From: Variovorax atrisoli 110B
Lineage (GTDB): Bacteria; Pseudomonadota; Gammaproteobacteria; Burkholderiales; Burkholderiaceae_C
Assembly (NCBI RefSeq): GCF_000382045.1
Contig: NZ_KB907450.1
Span: 758,204-822,203 of the forward strand
Direction of reading: 5' to 3'
DNA: 64,000 nt
Below, piece after piece: positions 16,800-25,551 of this stretch. A model generated the notes under the pieces. That model was not told where the DNA came from. It did no database searches and saw nothing but the letters and a program-made list of their open reading frames with translations. A program made the translations under genes and the position numbers. Each line of letters opens with the position of its first letter. Position 1 is the stretch's first letter.

Positions 16800-17579
16800 T
16801 CAGCCCATGTGGATCTGCTCGGCATCGACCTTCACCAGCTCCTTGCTGGTGACGAGCGTGTTCTTCGCATGCAGGCGCAGCGTGCGCGAGGCCTGCATGT
16901 CGATCTGCCCCGCGCGCACCTGCTCGACTTCCTCGGTGATGCGGAAGCTCGACCGCGTGAGCAGGCTCAGCCGGTCGAGCACCACCTCGCAGGCGCGGCC
17001 GACGAAGCGCGACACCAGCACGCCGAACCGCACTTCGGCGCCCTGGTAGTCCAGCTCGGACACGGTGCATTGCGCGCGCTCGGCCGCGAGCGTCCATTGC
17101 GGCGATCGGCTGGCGATGGCGGTGTCCGATTGGAGGTCGATCGCACCCGCGCCCTGGATGGCAACGCCGCCGTGACGCGACTGCAGCCGCAGGTCGCCGT
17201 CGACTGCGAGCGTGGCCAGGCTGCTGTCGGCCTGCGCAACGACGGCGATGAGATAGAGCGCCTCGTCGTGCGGGCCGGCGACCATCACCGTGTCGCCGGG
17301 GCCGGGCAGCAGCAGGCAGCTGGCGGCGCGCCGGCAGCGCAGCATGCGGCGGCTGTCTGCGAGCACGACTTCGCAGAAGCCGTCTTCGGCCTCAGCGGCG
17401 CTGACCGTCGCCATGGCGATGCCGCTGGGCGGTGCGTCGGCTTGCCGTTGCTTCGGGCCTGCTTGCTTGCGCAGCAGCGGCGCCAGCGCGTTTTCGTCGG
17501 CGCTTTCATTGCCGCATTCGTCGCCGCGGCCGGCCAGCGGCGCGGGTGCGCTGGACGGTGTCCTGGATGCCATCGTCAT
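16800..17579 (-). CDS. DUF3540 protein of the T6SS cassette
   Basis: A 259-residue protein with a low-complexity start rich in Ala, Glu and Asn, then a beta-rich core: GFCEVVLADSRRMLRCRRAASCLLLPGPGDTVMV, followed by strands such as LYLIAVV, LRLQSRHGGVAI and IDLQSDTAIA, and a C-terminal helix-strand region. It matches the DUF3540 type of protein that accompanies DUF4150, DUF2169 and VgrG genes. The function is unproven; the VgrG-like beta-helix character suggests contact with the spike. The ATG overlaps the stop of the pentapeptide-repeat gene (ATGA). A second ATG two codons later is equally possible. Confidence 0.8.
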   Translation of the reverse strand: MTMASRTPSSAPAPLAGRGDECGNESADENALAPLLRKQAGPKQRQADAPPSGIAMATVSAAEAEDGFCEVVLADSRRMLRCRRAASCLLLPGPGDTVMVAGPHDEALYLIAVVAQADSSLATLAVDGDLRLQSRHGGVAIQGAGAIDLQSDTAIASRSPQWTLAAERAQCTVSELDYQGAEVRFGVLVSRFVGRACEVVLDRLSLLTRSSFRITEEVEQVRAGQIDMQASRTLRLHAKNTLVTSKELVKVDAEQIHMG

Positions 17580-18712
17580 GCGGGGTCCTTCATGTGGGAG
17601 GAGGGGAGGTCCTGCGCGCGCATCAGGCCGTGCGCGTCGCGATCGATGCGCACGGCGCGGTGCGGGCGCTGCCACGCGACGCGCTCGGCCTCGAACAGCT
17701 CGGGGTCGGCGTCGAGCACGCCGATGCGGTCGCTCCAGCGCGTGCCCGCCTGCAGGCTTCGGTGCATCTGCGTGCGCTGGAAGACGGCCTTCTCGAAATT
17801 GGCGGCGCGCAGGTCTGCGTATGAAAAGTCGGCGTACATCAGCCGGCTGTGCGCGAACGACGTGCGCTCGCAGCGGGCGCGGTGGAACACGCATTGTTCG
17901 AGCCGCGCGTCGGAAAAGTCGGCGTCGGCGAGCTGCGCATCGATCCACAGCGACTGGTCGAACACGCCCCCGCGGCAATCCGCCCCGCGCATGTCGGCCT
18001 GCGGAAACAGCGACTGCGGCGCGTGCACGCGCAGCAGCCGTGCGCCATCCAGCGCCGCGCCCTTGAAGTTGCACTGCACCAGCCGCGCGTCGTCGAACAC
18101 GCAGTTCGACAGGCGCGCGTCGATGAACTGGCAGCGCTCGAGCGACTGGCCTGCGAACGACTGGCCCCGCAAGTCGGCCTCGGTGAAGATTGCGTTGTCG
18201 AAGCGCGCGCCGAGAAAGCCCGTCTCGCGCAGGTCGCAGCGAAAGAACACGCCGGTCGCGAACGCGGCTTCGCCGAAGTCGGCATCGCCGATGCGGCTGT
18301 CGTTGAAGATTGTCTTGGTGACCGATGCACGCACGAACCGTGCGCCGCCGAGGTCGCAATCGTGGAAAGCGGCCTCCTGCAGTACCGATTCATCGGCCTG
18401 CACGCCCCGCAGATCGGACTCGGCAGCCACCGTGCCTTCCCACCGAGCCGCGTGCATCGGCGCTTCCTGCAGGCTGCAGCGCAGGAAAGAAGTCTTGCCC
18501 AGCTGCGCGCCGTCCATCGCTGCGCCGTCGAAGACACAGCGCTCGAACACGGCGTCGGCCAGTTGCACGCCGTTCATGCTTGCGCGCGTGAAGCGGCACT
18601 CGCTGAACAATCCGCCCGACAGGTCGAGTCCGTCGAGCGGCATTGCGCTGAAGTCTTCTCCCTGCAATGGCTCGCCGCTGCGTACCTTGGCTGCCAGCGC
18701 CTGCGGGCTCAT
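17576..18712 (-). CDS. Pentapeptide-repeat protein of the T6SS cassette
   Basis: A 378-residue protein made almost entirely of pentapeptide repeats of the A(D/N)LxX type, for example FSECRFTRASMNGVQLADAV, FLRCSLQEA and ADLRGQSFAGQSLERC, which should fold as a right-handed quadrilateral beta-helix. A non-repeat C-terminal tail (about residues 320-378) is charged. Homologues sit between DUF2169 and DUF3540 genes in T6SS cassettes, where they probably help to load or fold the spike or its cargo. The ATG overlaps the preceding stop (ATGA), and its own stop overlaps the DUF3540 start. Exact function unknown. Confidence 0.85.
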   Translation of the reverse strand: MSPQALAAKVRSGEPLQGEDFSAMPLDGLDLSGGLFSECRFTRASMNGVQLADAVFERCVFDGAAMDGAQLGKTSFLRCSLQEAPMHAARWEGTVAAESDLRGVQADESVLQEAAFHDCDLGGARFVRASVTKTIFNDSRIGDADFGEAAFATGVFFRCDLRETGFLGARFDNAIFTEADLRGQSFAGQSLERCQFIDARLSNCVFDDARLVQCNFKGAALDGARLLRVHAPQSLFPQADMRGADCRGGVFDQSLWIDAQLADADFSDARLEQCVFHRARCERTSFAHSRLMYADFSYADLRAANFEKAVFQRTQMHRSLQAGTRWSDRIGVLDADPELFEAERVAWQRPHRAVRIDRDAHGLMRAQDLPSSHMKDPA

Positions 18713-21348
18713 TCGACGGCGGCGGCCCGCGCGGCCGGCACGGTCTTGGTGTGCACGATGTAGGCGTCGCGTGTCTCGGTGACGTCGTCGATCACGATCT
18801 GGGACATGTCGGCGCGAAACAGGTTGGCTTCGCGCAGGTCGGCCGACAGCAGCCGGGCCTTGTTGAAATTGGCGTTCATGAGGTTCGCGGCGCGCAGCGA
18901 AGCCCGGCTCAGGTTGCTGCGTATGAAAAGGCTCTCGGGCGTCTGTGCCGCACCGAGGTCGGCGGCGGTGAGGTCGCACGACGAAAGATCGCAGGTGTCG
19001 AGGGTCGAGCGCGCAAAGCGCACGCCCTCCATCGGAATCTCGCGCAGGCTGCATTGCACGAGCGTGGCTTCTTCGAAGTCGGCGCCGCGCAGGCTGCTGT
19101 TGCCGACGAAGCAGGTGCTGCGCAGCAGTGCACGCCCGAACACCATTCGGTCGTCGCAATTCACGTGGGTCCAGGCGCAGGCTTCGAGCTCGGCGCCGCT
19201 GAAGTCGAGCCCTGCCACGCGGCACCCCAGGAAGCCGGCCTTCATGAGACGTGCGCCGCGAAAGCTGCAGTCTTCGATGGTCACGTCGGAAAGAAACCCG
19301 ATGTAGGCGGCGTCGACCGCATCGAAGTTGCAATGCAGCAGCTGCGATTCGATGACGTGCAGGTGGCGCATGCGGGCCGATGAAAAGTCGCAGCGCTCGA
19401 GCTTGAGCTTCTCGAAGCCCGTGCCTTCGAACAGGGCCTGCGAGAAGACGGCCTGCTCGCACTGGATGCCGGCAAGGTTGGTGTCGCGGAAGACCGCGCG
19501 CTTGAAGTCGCCGGCCGACAGATGCGCGCGCACGAGCACGGCTTCGCTGAAGTCCGCGCCTTCGCAGCGTGCGCGGCGCAGGTCGGCGCCTTCGAGCAGC
19601 GCGCGGCGGAAGCAGGCGCCCTGCAGGTCCATTCCGCAGAGGTCGGCGCCCGTGAGGTCCATGTCGGTGAAATCGCGGCTGCCCTGGAGCACGGACAGAA
19701 CCTTGGCGCGCAGCGCGGCCTGCCGTTCGTCGCTGGGTGCATCGATCGGCGTCTGGTGCTGGGCCGAACCGCGGTACAGCGCGAGCAGCCCGCGCTCGGC
19801 GTCCTGCGCGAGCTTGCGCATCGACTCGACTTGCTGCCCCGGCAGCGGCGCGGTACCGGTGGCCGCGGGAATGCCTTCGAAGCCGCGCAGCAGTTCGGCG
19901 CTGTCGACCTTCGGCGGGCCCTTCGGGCGCGTAGCGTCGTGTTCACGCACCAGCTTGCCGGTGTCGAAGCCGACTTTCATCGACTCCTTGGCGTTGGCAT
20001 CGGCCTCGCGCTGCAGGCGCTCGCGCTCGACGGCGCCCTGTTCGCGCTGGGCCCGCGCGTGGTGGTCGGCCTGTTCGACGAAGTCCGGCAGCTCGCGCAG
20101 CGTGGGCATTCGCGTGAAGGGCTCCGGCAGGCGGCGCTCGTTGAAGTGCCGCGCCTTGTGGCCGGCGGCGAGCGCCTTCTGCTTCAGGTCTTCGCGGGCT
20201 TGCGCGCCACGCTCGCGCATGTTGCGCACGAGCGCCGAGTCGCCGGTGCCGGGCTGGTCGAGCCACGGGCCGATCGCTTCGTCGGGAATGAGCTCGTCGT
20301 CGCGGAACATGTACAGCGCGCCCTTGTCCGGGTCGCAGCGCTGGCGCAGCACGGCGGCGTAGTGGTCGAGGTCGCGCGGCTGGCCGACGCTTTCCAGCGC
20401 GGGCATCACATGCGAGATGTCGGACGCATCGTCTTCATCGATGCGCGTCTCTCCGTGGAAGACCAGCACCACGCGCTCGAGATGTGGAAAGAACCATGCG
20501 GTGGTCAGCCGCTGCGGCACTTCCTCGATCTGGCCGGGAAGCCGGTGCCGCGCGATGACGGCAAGGGCGCGCCACTGCGGCAGGCGGCCTTGCTGGATCG
20601 GCGTTGCAGGGTGCATGTTCCAGACCGCGAAGGGCGTGCCCGGTGCAATCTCCGCCGTGTCGTGAAAACGCTGGTCGGCGGGCGCGGCGTTGAAAAGCTG
20701 CCAGTCCATGTCCTCGGCGAATCCGGGGAACAGGTTGTCGCGCCAATGCCCGTCGTATTGCTTGCCGATGAGCCGCAGGCGGCGCGGCCATGCGATGTCG
20801 AGCGGACCGAAGCCCGCCGGCTCCGGCCGGTCGCCTGGATGGTGCAGGCGGTGCGCGGGGTCTTCGATGTTGGGTAGCCGCTGCACCTCATGGCCGTTCA
20901 CGTTCTCCAGGCCGTGGCCGCGGCCCAGCGGGTTGTCCGCGAAATCGGGGCCGCCGTAGGCGCGCGTCCAGTCGATGCGCATGGCCTCGAAGGGCTGGGG
21001 TGGGGAAGGGCGTGCGCCGATCCAGAAACGATCACCGAACACCGCGAGGTCCTTGGCCAGATGGCCGACCTGCAGCCGTGCGGCGCAGCGGGTCTTCTCT
21101 TGGTGGTGCGCGGTGTAGGCGTAGCCGGTCGCGAGCATCTCGGCGCGAACCTTGGGAATGCCGAGGTCGATCGCCGTGGCCGGCCCCAGTTCCTCGGACA
21201 GCGTCTTCCAGAACTCGGGCTCGGGTGTCAGCACAGGCTGGCTGCTCATCGAGGCCATGCAAAGCGTGGTGACGGCCAGGCGCTGCTCGGCCCGCCGGAG
21301 GAAGGGGCGCGTGATCACGCTCAGCCGCAGCGGCTTGACTGTCTTCAT
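18709..21348 (-). CDS. DUF2169 adaptor with C-terminal pentapeptide repeats
   Basis: An 879-residue two-part protein. The N-terminal 330 residues are DUF2169-like (KPLRLSVITRPF, LGIPKVRAEMLATGYAY, RIDWTRAYGGPDFADNPLGRG, WNMHPATPIQQG, TTAWFFPHLERVVLVFHGE). DUF2169 proteins are T6SS adaptor/chaperones found beside DUF4150 tips. A charged linker (about 400-540) leads to roughly 65 pentapeptide units (ADLCGMDLQGACFRRALLEG and on) extending to the C-terminus. The gene follows the DUF3592-like gene by about 20 bases. It is likely the cargo or tip loading factor for the VgrG in this cassette. No toxin motif was seen in it. Confidence 0.85.
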   Translation of the reverse strand: MKTVKPLRLSVITRPFLRRAEQRLAVTTLCMASMSSQPVLTPEPEFWKTLSEELGPATAIDLGIPKVRAEMLATGYAYTAHHQEKTRCAARLQVGHLAKDLAVFGDRFWIGARPSPPQPFEAMRIDWTRAYGGPDFADNPLGRGHGLENVNGHEVQRLPNIEDPAHRLHHPGDRPEPAGFGPLDIAWPRRLRLIGKQYDGHWRDNLFPGFAEDMDWQLFNAAPADQRFHDTAEIAPGTPFAVWNMHPATPIQQGRLPQWRALAVIARHRLPGQIEEVPQRLTTAWFFPHLERVVLVFHGETRIDEDDASDISHVMPALESVGQPRDLDHYAAVLRQRCDPDKGALYMFRDDELIPDEAIGPWLDQPGTGDSALVRNMRERGAQAREDLKQKALAAGHKARHFNERRLPEPFTRMPTLRELPDFVEQADHHARAQREQGAVERERLQREADANAKESMKVGFDTGKLVREHDATRPKGPPKVDSAELLRGFEGIPAATGTAPLPGQQVESMRKLAQDAERGLLALYRGSAQHQTPIDAPSDERQAALRAKVLSVLQGSRDFTDMDLTGADLCGMDLQGACFRRALLEGADLRRARCEGADFSEAVLVRAHLSAGDFKRAVFRDTNLAGIQCEQAVFSQALFEGTGFEKLKLERCDFSSARMRHLHVIESQLLHCNFDAVDAAYIGFLSDVTIEDCSFRGARLMKAGFLGCRVAGLDFSGAELEACAWTHVNCDDRMVFGRALLRSTCFVGNSSLRGADFEEATLVQCSLREIPMEGVRFARSTLDTCDLSSCDLTAADLGAAQTPESLFIRSNLSRASLRAANLMNANFNKARLLSADLREANLFRADMSQIVIDDVTETRDAYIVHTKTVPAARAAAVE

Positions 21349-21369
21349 GGACGAGGAAGGGAACAGCGC

Positions 21370-21807
21370 TCAGTCGGCACGCGGCAGCTCCAGCGGCGTG
21401 CGCGTGCGGTCGATGGCCACCGAGGCCGGATCGCTCGGGTCGTAGCGCAAGTGGACGACGCGCTGCGGCGTGAGGAACTGCGGCACCAGCGCGTCTTCGA
21501 CGAAGGTGGGAATCGAGGCCGAATGCGCCGCGCCGGCGGCATCGGTGTAGGCCACGTCGAGCACCAGCGCGCAGACCGTCTGGCCGCGCGAGCCGCCGCG
21601 CGTCATGTTGTTGGGATGCATGCGCACGTTGCTGACCACGGCTTCAGCCGGCTGGCCCGTCTGCGCGAGCACCGCCCAGCGCCTGGCCTCGGCCATGTAG
21701 CGGCCGTTCTCCTTGCGCATGTAGCCCACCGCGCCGATGCCGCCCAGCACCACTACGGCCATCACCACGCCAAAGAACACCCAGAGAAGCGTCTCCCACT
21801 CGACCAT
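21370..21807 (-). CDS. DUF3592-like single-span membrane protein
   Basis: A 145-residue protein with one N-terminal membrane helix (LLWVFFGVVMAVVVLGGIGAVGY), then a soluble beta-rich domain with AEAVVSNVRMHPNN, CALVLDVAYTDAAG and VHLRYDPSDPASVAI, the last resembling the DUF3592 signature. I used the ATG at 21807; a GTG at 21819 overlaps the vgrG stop (GTGA) in the manner of the other genes here and may be the true start. It sits between vgrG and the DUF2169 gene, a position often taken by an effector or immunity gene, but membrane DUF3592 proteins have no established toxin role. Function unknown. Confidence 0.75.
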   Translation of the reverse strand: MVEWETLLWVFFGVVMAVVVLGGIGAVGYMRKENGRYMAEARRWAVLAQTGQPAEAVVSNVRMHPNNMTRGGSRGQTVCALVLDVAYTDAAGAAHSASIPTFVEDALVPQFLTPQRVVHLRYDPSDPASVAIDRTRTPLELPRAD

Positions 21808-21815
21808 GCCGGGCG

Positions 21816-24158
21816 TCACATCACGAGGTGCATGGCCTGCGCATAGGCCGCCATGCCGTCCATGTAGAAGCGGACCGCGGTCCTGCCGACTTCCATGGCC
21901 TGGTTGGTGATGTCGATGCCCTTGTTCGCGATCTTGAAGGTCAGGAAGTCGACCTTGAGCACCGCGTACTGCGAGTTGATGCCGTAGAACTGCTGGCGCA
22001 CGCCCCAGAAGTCGAGCGACATGCCCACCGCGCCGAAGCGGAAGCCCGCGCCGCCGGAGCGCGTCAGGCGCCAGTCGCTGCTCTTGGCGTAGTTGTTGGT
22101 GTAGCTGACCGAGTTGTTGGTGTAGCTCACCGCCAGGTTGTTGTACGTGTTCGACGTCGTGTTGTAGACGGTGGTATTGATGACGTGCTGCGTCGTGTTG
22201 TGGATATGGTTCGTGGTGTTGAAGGTCACGTCCGGCGAGGTATGCACCGTCGGGCCGGTGACGGTGGTGGTCGACGGGCCGTTGACCACCACCGTATTCG
22301 AAGCGTCGATGGTGTCCTGCCGGCCCGCGCTCACGAAGCGCACTTCCTGCCCGTTGATGGTGCCGTGGTAGCCGCCGGTGATGGTCGAGTTGACGCCGCC
22401 GGTGATGGTGTCGTTCAGGCCTCCGCTGAGCACGCGCGTCTTGCCACCAGAGATGGTCTGGTTCACGCCGCCGGTCACGGTCTCGGTGAAGCCGCCGGTC
22501 ACGCTGCGGGTGTCGCCGCCCGTGATGGTTTCCTTGGCACCGGCGGTGATGTCGCGTGTCTCGCCGTCCTGGTAGGTGGCCGATTCGTGGCCCTTGATGA
22601 GCGTGGTGCGGGTGCCGTCGGTGGTGTGGGTTTCGTCCGCTTCCACTTCCACGTCGAGGTTGCGCTCGGCATGCAGCAGGATCTGCTCGGCACCCGTGCG
22701 GTCCTCGAAGCGCAGCATGTTGGCCTGGTTGGCTGCGCCGCCGCTGCTGGAGCGCGTGAGGATGCCGCTGGCCGTGGCGTTGGCGGGCAGCTCCCATGGC
22801 GGCATCTGGTCGCTGTTGTAGACGCGGCCGGTGACGATGGGGCGGTCGGGCTCGCCGCCGATGAAATCGACGATCACTTCCTGGCCCACGCGCGGCATGT
22901 GCATGGTGCCGTAGTTGGCGCCGGCCCAGCTGCTCGACACGCGCACCCAGCAGGAGCTGTTCTCGTTCGACTGGCCGTAGCGGTCCCAGCGGAACTGGAG
23001 CTTCACGCGGCCGAAGCGGTCGGTCCAGATCTCCTCGGGGCCGACCACCGTGGCTGTCTGCGGACCGTTGGTACGAGGGCGTGGCGTCTTGCGAGCCGGA
23101 CGGTAGGGCACGGAGGAGGGCAGCACGGTGAAGTCGAACTCGCACACCGATTCGCTGCTGCCGCCCGAGGAGTACTCGGGCTCGCGCAGGTCGTAGCGGG
23201 CCTCGGTGACCAGGTATTCGCGGTTGTCCGACTCGCGCGGGCAATGCGTCATCTGGAACAGGTAGCCCGGCGCCATGCCCACCACGTTGGTGTGGCCCGC
23301 GGCCAGCTCGTGTGCGCACTGCAGCTCCTGCAGGCGGATCTTCGCGTAGGCGTCGCCCTGCTGGTGCTCGGTGTAGCCGCCGAGCCATTCGTAGACCTCG
23401 TAGGTCGAGTGATCGTGAGGCTTGGGGTCCTGCTGCACGCTCTGGAGCGAGGCGCGCGACTTCCGGAAATCGAAGTCGTCGAGCATCACGCGGCCGGAGG
23501 TGATCTGCTCGGCCACCCGCCACTGGTCGATGCAGGGCTCCAGCGCATTGACCACGCGGTCGCGCGGCCGGTAGGGAATGCTGGCATGGCCCGGCAGAGG
23601 CTTGTAGCTGCCTGCGTCGTCGGCCAGCACCAGCAGGTGCGAACCGTCGGCGTGTTCGAAGTGATAGGCGATGCCTTCGTGCTCCATCAGGCGGCTGACG
23701 AAGGCGAAGTCGCTTTCCTGGTACTGCACGCAGTACTCCCAGGTGGGGTAGCTGCCGGTGAGGCGCTTCTCGAACTGGAAGCCGTACTTGCCCAGCACTT
23801 CGTCGAGCACCTCGGGCACGCTCTTGTTCTGGAAGATGCGGCAGTCGGTGGTGCGCGTGAGGTACCAGAGCCACGGCTGCACCAGCGCGCGATAGATGTA
23901 TTGGCGGCCGGTTTCGTTGGCGCGGCCCACGAGCTCGAAGCGAACCACGGTGCCGTTGAGGAAGCGCGGGCCGCCTTCGTCGGCCAGCTCCAGCGTGAGC
24001 GAGGTGCCGAGCAACTGCTTCAGGTCGAGGCTGAAGCTGGTGCTGACCATGTCCACTTCGAACTCGAAGAGTTCGGAGAGTCCCTCCCGTCCCCGCATCG
24101 AGCGGAACTTGAGCTGCTCCGAGCTCAGGACGGTGTGGACTTGGACTGTGCGCTGCAT
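21816..24158 (-). CDS. vgrG: T6SS VgrG spike protein with repeat-rich C-terminal extension
   Basis: A 780-residue VgrG and the first gene of the cassette. The gp27-like half starts VHTVLSSEQLKFRSMRGREGLSELFEFEV and includes the conserved RLMEHEGIAYHFEH. The gp5-like OB domain contains DRFGRVKLQFRWDRYG, SCWVRVSSSWAGANYG and GQEVIVDFIGGEPDRPIV. Residues 537-608 form nine eight-residue repeats of the TGGxxTx type that should extend the needle. An Asn/Thr-rich stretch and then about 90 residues of aromatic-rich unassigned tail follow. The tail is not a known enzyme domain but could bind cargo. AGGGAAG is six bases before the ATG. Confidence 0.95.
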   Translation of the reverse strand: MQRTVQVHTVLSSEQLKFRSMRGREGLSELFEFEVDMVSTSFSLDLKQLLGTSLTLELADEGGPRFLNGTVVRFELVGRANETGRQYIYRALVQPWLWYLTRTTDCRIFQNKSVPEVLDEVLGKYGFQFEKRLTGSYPTWEYCVQYQESDFAFVSRLMEHEGIAYHFEHADGSHLLVLADDAGSYKPLPGHASIPYRPRDRVVNALEPCIDQWRVAEQITSGRVMLDDFDFRKSRASLQSVQQDPKPHDHSTYEVYEWLGGYTEHQQGDAYAKIRLQELQCAHELAAGHTNVVGMAPGYLFQMTHCPRESDNREYLVTEARYDLREPEYSSGGSSESVCEFDFTVLPSSVPYRPARKTPRPRTNGPQTATVVGPEEIWTDRFGRVKLQFRWDRYGQSNENSSCWVRVSSSWAGANYGTMHMPRVGQEVIVDFIGGEPDRPIVTGRVYNSDQMPPWELPANATASGILTRSSSGGAANQANMLRFEDRTGAEQILLHAERNLDVEVEADETHTTDGTRTTLIKGHESATYQDGETRDITAGAKETITGGDTRSVTGGFTETVTGGVNQTISGGKTRVLSGGLNDTITGGVNSTITGGYHGTINGQEVRFVSAGRQDTIDASNTVVVNGPSTTTVTGPTVHTSPDVTFNTTNHIHNTTQHVINTTVYNTTSNTYNNLAVSYTNNSVSYTNNYAKSSDWRLTRSGGAGFRFGAVGMSLDFWGVRQQFYGINSQYAVLKVDFLTFKIANKGIDITNQAMEVGRTAVRFYMDGMAAYAQAMHLVM
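22335..22550 (-). repeat. Nine 24-bp in-frame repeats in vgrG (8-residue needle repeats)
   Basis: In vgrG the coding DNA repeats every 24 bases and encodes octapeptides: ITAGAKET, ITGGDTRS, VTGGFTET, VTGGVNQT, ISGGKTRV, LSGGLNDT, ITGGVNST, ITGGYHGT and INGQEVRF (residues 537-608). One hydrophobic residue followed by a (T/S)GG turn per eight residues is the rule for the triangular beta-helix of gp5/VgrG needles. The first and last copies are degenerate. Copy number may vary between strains. Confidence 0.8.
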
Positions 24159-24223
24159 TCGGAACTTCCCTGACCCTTGGGTTTCCGCGGCTGGGAAACC
24201 TTCGGTGACAGTCTAGAAATCCC

Positions 24224-24236
24224 TTATGTCACATAA
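24224..24236. promoter_or_regulatory. Dyad upstream of the T6SS cassette
   Basis: TTATGT-C-ACATAA is a perfect 6+1+6 inverted repeat 66-78 bases upstream of the vgrG ATG, in an AT-rich patch of otherwise GC-rich DNA. Closer to the gene, GGTTTCC and GGAAACC arms at about 24180-24200 could form a leader hairpin. A regulator site controlling the cassette is a fair inference; no sigma-54 or CRP consensus was found. Confidence 0.4.
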
Positions 24237-24242
24237 ATGACG

Positions 24243-24286
24243 CGAGGGGTGTGAGAGGGCGGTTTTTCCCTCTGAAACACCCCTCG
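24243..24286 (-). terminator. Long hairpin between the alcohol dehydrogenase gene and the T6SS cassette
   Basis: Arms CGAGGGGTGT (24243-24252) and ACACCCCTCG (24277-24286) pair perfectly, and inner arms AGAGGG and CCCTCT extend the stem around a short T-rich loop. It lies after the end of the Fe-dependent dehydrogenase gene and before vgrG, both read leftwards, so it is well placed to end the dehydrogenase transcript. There is no uridine run after the stem on either strand, so a factor-independent terminator is not certain. Confidence 0.45.
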
Positions 24287-24342
24287 GAACGCTCACTGAA
24301 GCAATGTGTAGAAGAAGCCATTACAGGCTTCTTGCGCGGGCC

Positions 24343-25479
24343 TTACATCGAGGCTTCGAGCATCGCCTTGTAGTCGTCGCGCGTGGCCAGGCGCGGGTTG
24401 GTCTTGTGGCAGTGGTCGGCCATGGCGCCGTCGATGATCTGCTCGAACATCGCCGGCATCACACCCACTTCGGCCAGGCCCTTGGGCAGGCCGAGGCGCG
24501 CGTTCATGTCGCGGATCGCATCGCCCAGGTCGCCGGCCGAATCGAGGTGCATGGCTTGCGCCATGCGCTGCAGACGCTGTTCCTTCTGCACCGACTCGGC
24601 GCCCGAGTTGAAGTGGATCACAGCGGGCAGGAAGAGGGCGTTGAGCGTGCCGTGATGCAGGCGCGGATCGACGCCGCCAAGGCTGTGGCTCAGCGAGTGC
24701 ACGCAGCCCAGGCCCTTCTGGAAGGCCATCGCACCCTGCATCGACGCGCTCATCAGGTTCAGGCGCGCCTCGCGGTCGCTGCCGTCCTTGGTTGCGCGTT
24801 CGATGTGGCCCCATGCGCGCTCCAGTCCGTCGAGGCCGATGCCGTCGGCCGGCGGATTGAACGCCGCCGACATGAAGGTCTCCATGCAGTGCGCGATGGC
24901 GTCCATGCCGGTGGCGGCAGTGAGCTTGGGCGGCAGGCCCAGCGTGAGCTCGGGGTCGCAGATGGCCGCCTTGGGCATCAGGAACCAGCTGTGGAAGCCC
25001 AGCTTGCGGTGGTCGTCGACGATGACGATGGCGCCGCGCGCCACCTCGCTGCCGGTGCCGCTGGTAGTGGGCACCGCGATCAGAGGCACCACGCGCTCGG
25101 TGATGCGCGGCGAGCCGCCTTCGATGGTCGCGTAGGTCTTGAGCGGACCCTCGTGCGTGGCCGCGATGGCGACGCCCTTGGCGCAGTCGATGGCGGAGCC
25201 GCCGCCCACGGCGATCAGGCCGTCGCAGCGGCCGCTGCGGTAGAGCTCCACGGCCGCGCGCACTGCGGCTTCGGTGGGGTTGGAGGGCGTCTGGTCGAAG
25301 ACCGAGACTTCGAGGTCGGCGATGGCGTCGAGCGCCTTCTGCAGCACACCGGCCGCGCGCACGCCGGCGTCAGTCACGATCAGAGGACGGTTGATGCCGA
25401 TGCGCGCGCATTCGCTGGAAAGCAGCTTGATCGCGCCGAACTCGAACTGGATCTGGGTGAGGTATTGAATGAGTGCCAT
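24343..25479 (-). CDS. Iron-containing alcohol dehydrogenase
   Basis: A 378-residue group III (Fe-dependent) alcohol dehydrogenase of normal length. The NAD(P) domain has DGLIAVGGGSAIDCAKG and PTTSGTGSEV; the metal domain has TGMDAIAHCMETF, CVHSLSHSLGG and HHGTLNALFLPAVIHF, giving the conserved Asp and His ligands. Such enzymes interconvert alcohols and aldehydes or, in some subfamilies, maleylacetate or hydroxyacid substrates; the substrate cannot be read from sequence. The ATG is preceded by Gly/Pro-rich non-coding sequence, and the 72-base gap to the divergent hydrolase gene probably holds both promoters. Confidence 0.9.
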   Translation of the reverse strand: MALIQYLTQIQFEFGAIKLLSSECARIGINRPLIVTDAGVRAAGVLQKALDAIADLEVSVFDQTPSNPTEAAVRAAVELYRSGRCDGLIAVGGGSAIDCAKGVAIAATHEGPLKTYATIEGGSPRITERVVPLIAVPTTSGTGSEVARGAIVIVDDHRKLGFHSWFLMPKAAICDPELTLGLPPKLTAATGMDAIAHCMETFMSAAFNPPADGIGLDGLERAWGHIERATKDGSDREARLNLMSASMQGAMAFQKGLGCVHSLSHSLGGVDPRLHHGTLNALFLPAVIHFNSGAESVQKEQRLQRMAQAMHLDSAGDLGDAIRDMNARLGLPKGLAEVGVMPAMFEQIIDGAMADHCHKTNPRLATRDDYKAMLEASM

Positions 25480-25551
25480 GGGGGTGAAGGCCTCCGGGAG
25501 CCCGGGGCAGTACGATTGCCGACCAGCCAAATCTAACAAGAGCGAACCGTC

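Noticed and set aside
22335..22550. Regular 24-base repeats that could suggest a CRISPR array
   Set aside because: The repeats are in frame inside vgrG, differ in sequence and encode octapeptide needle repeats; there are no spacers.
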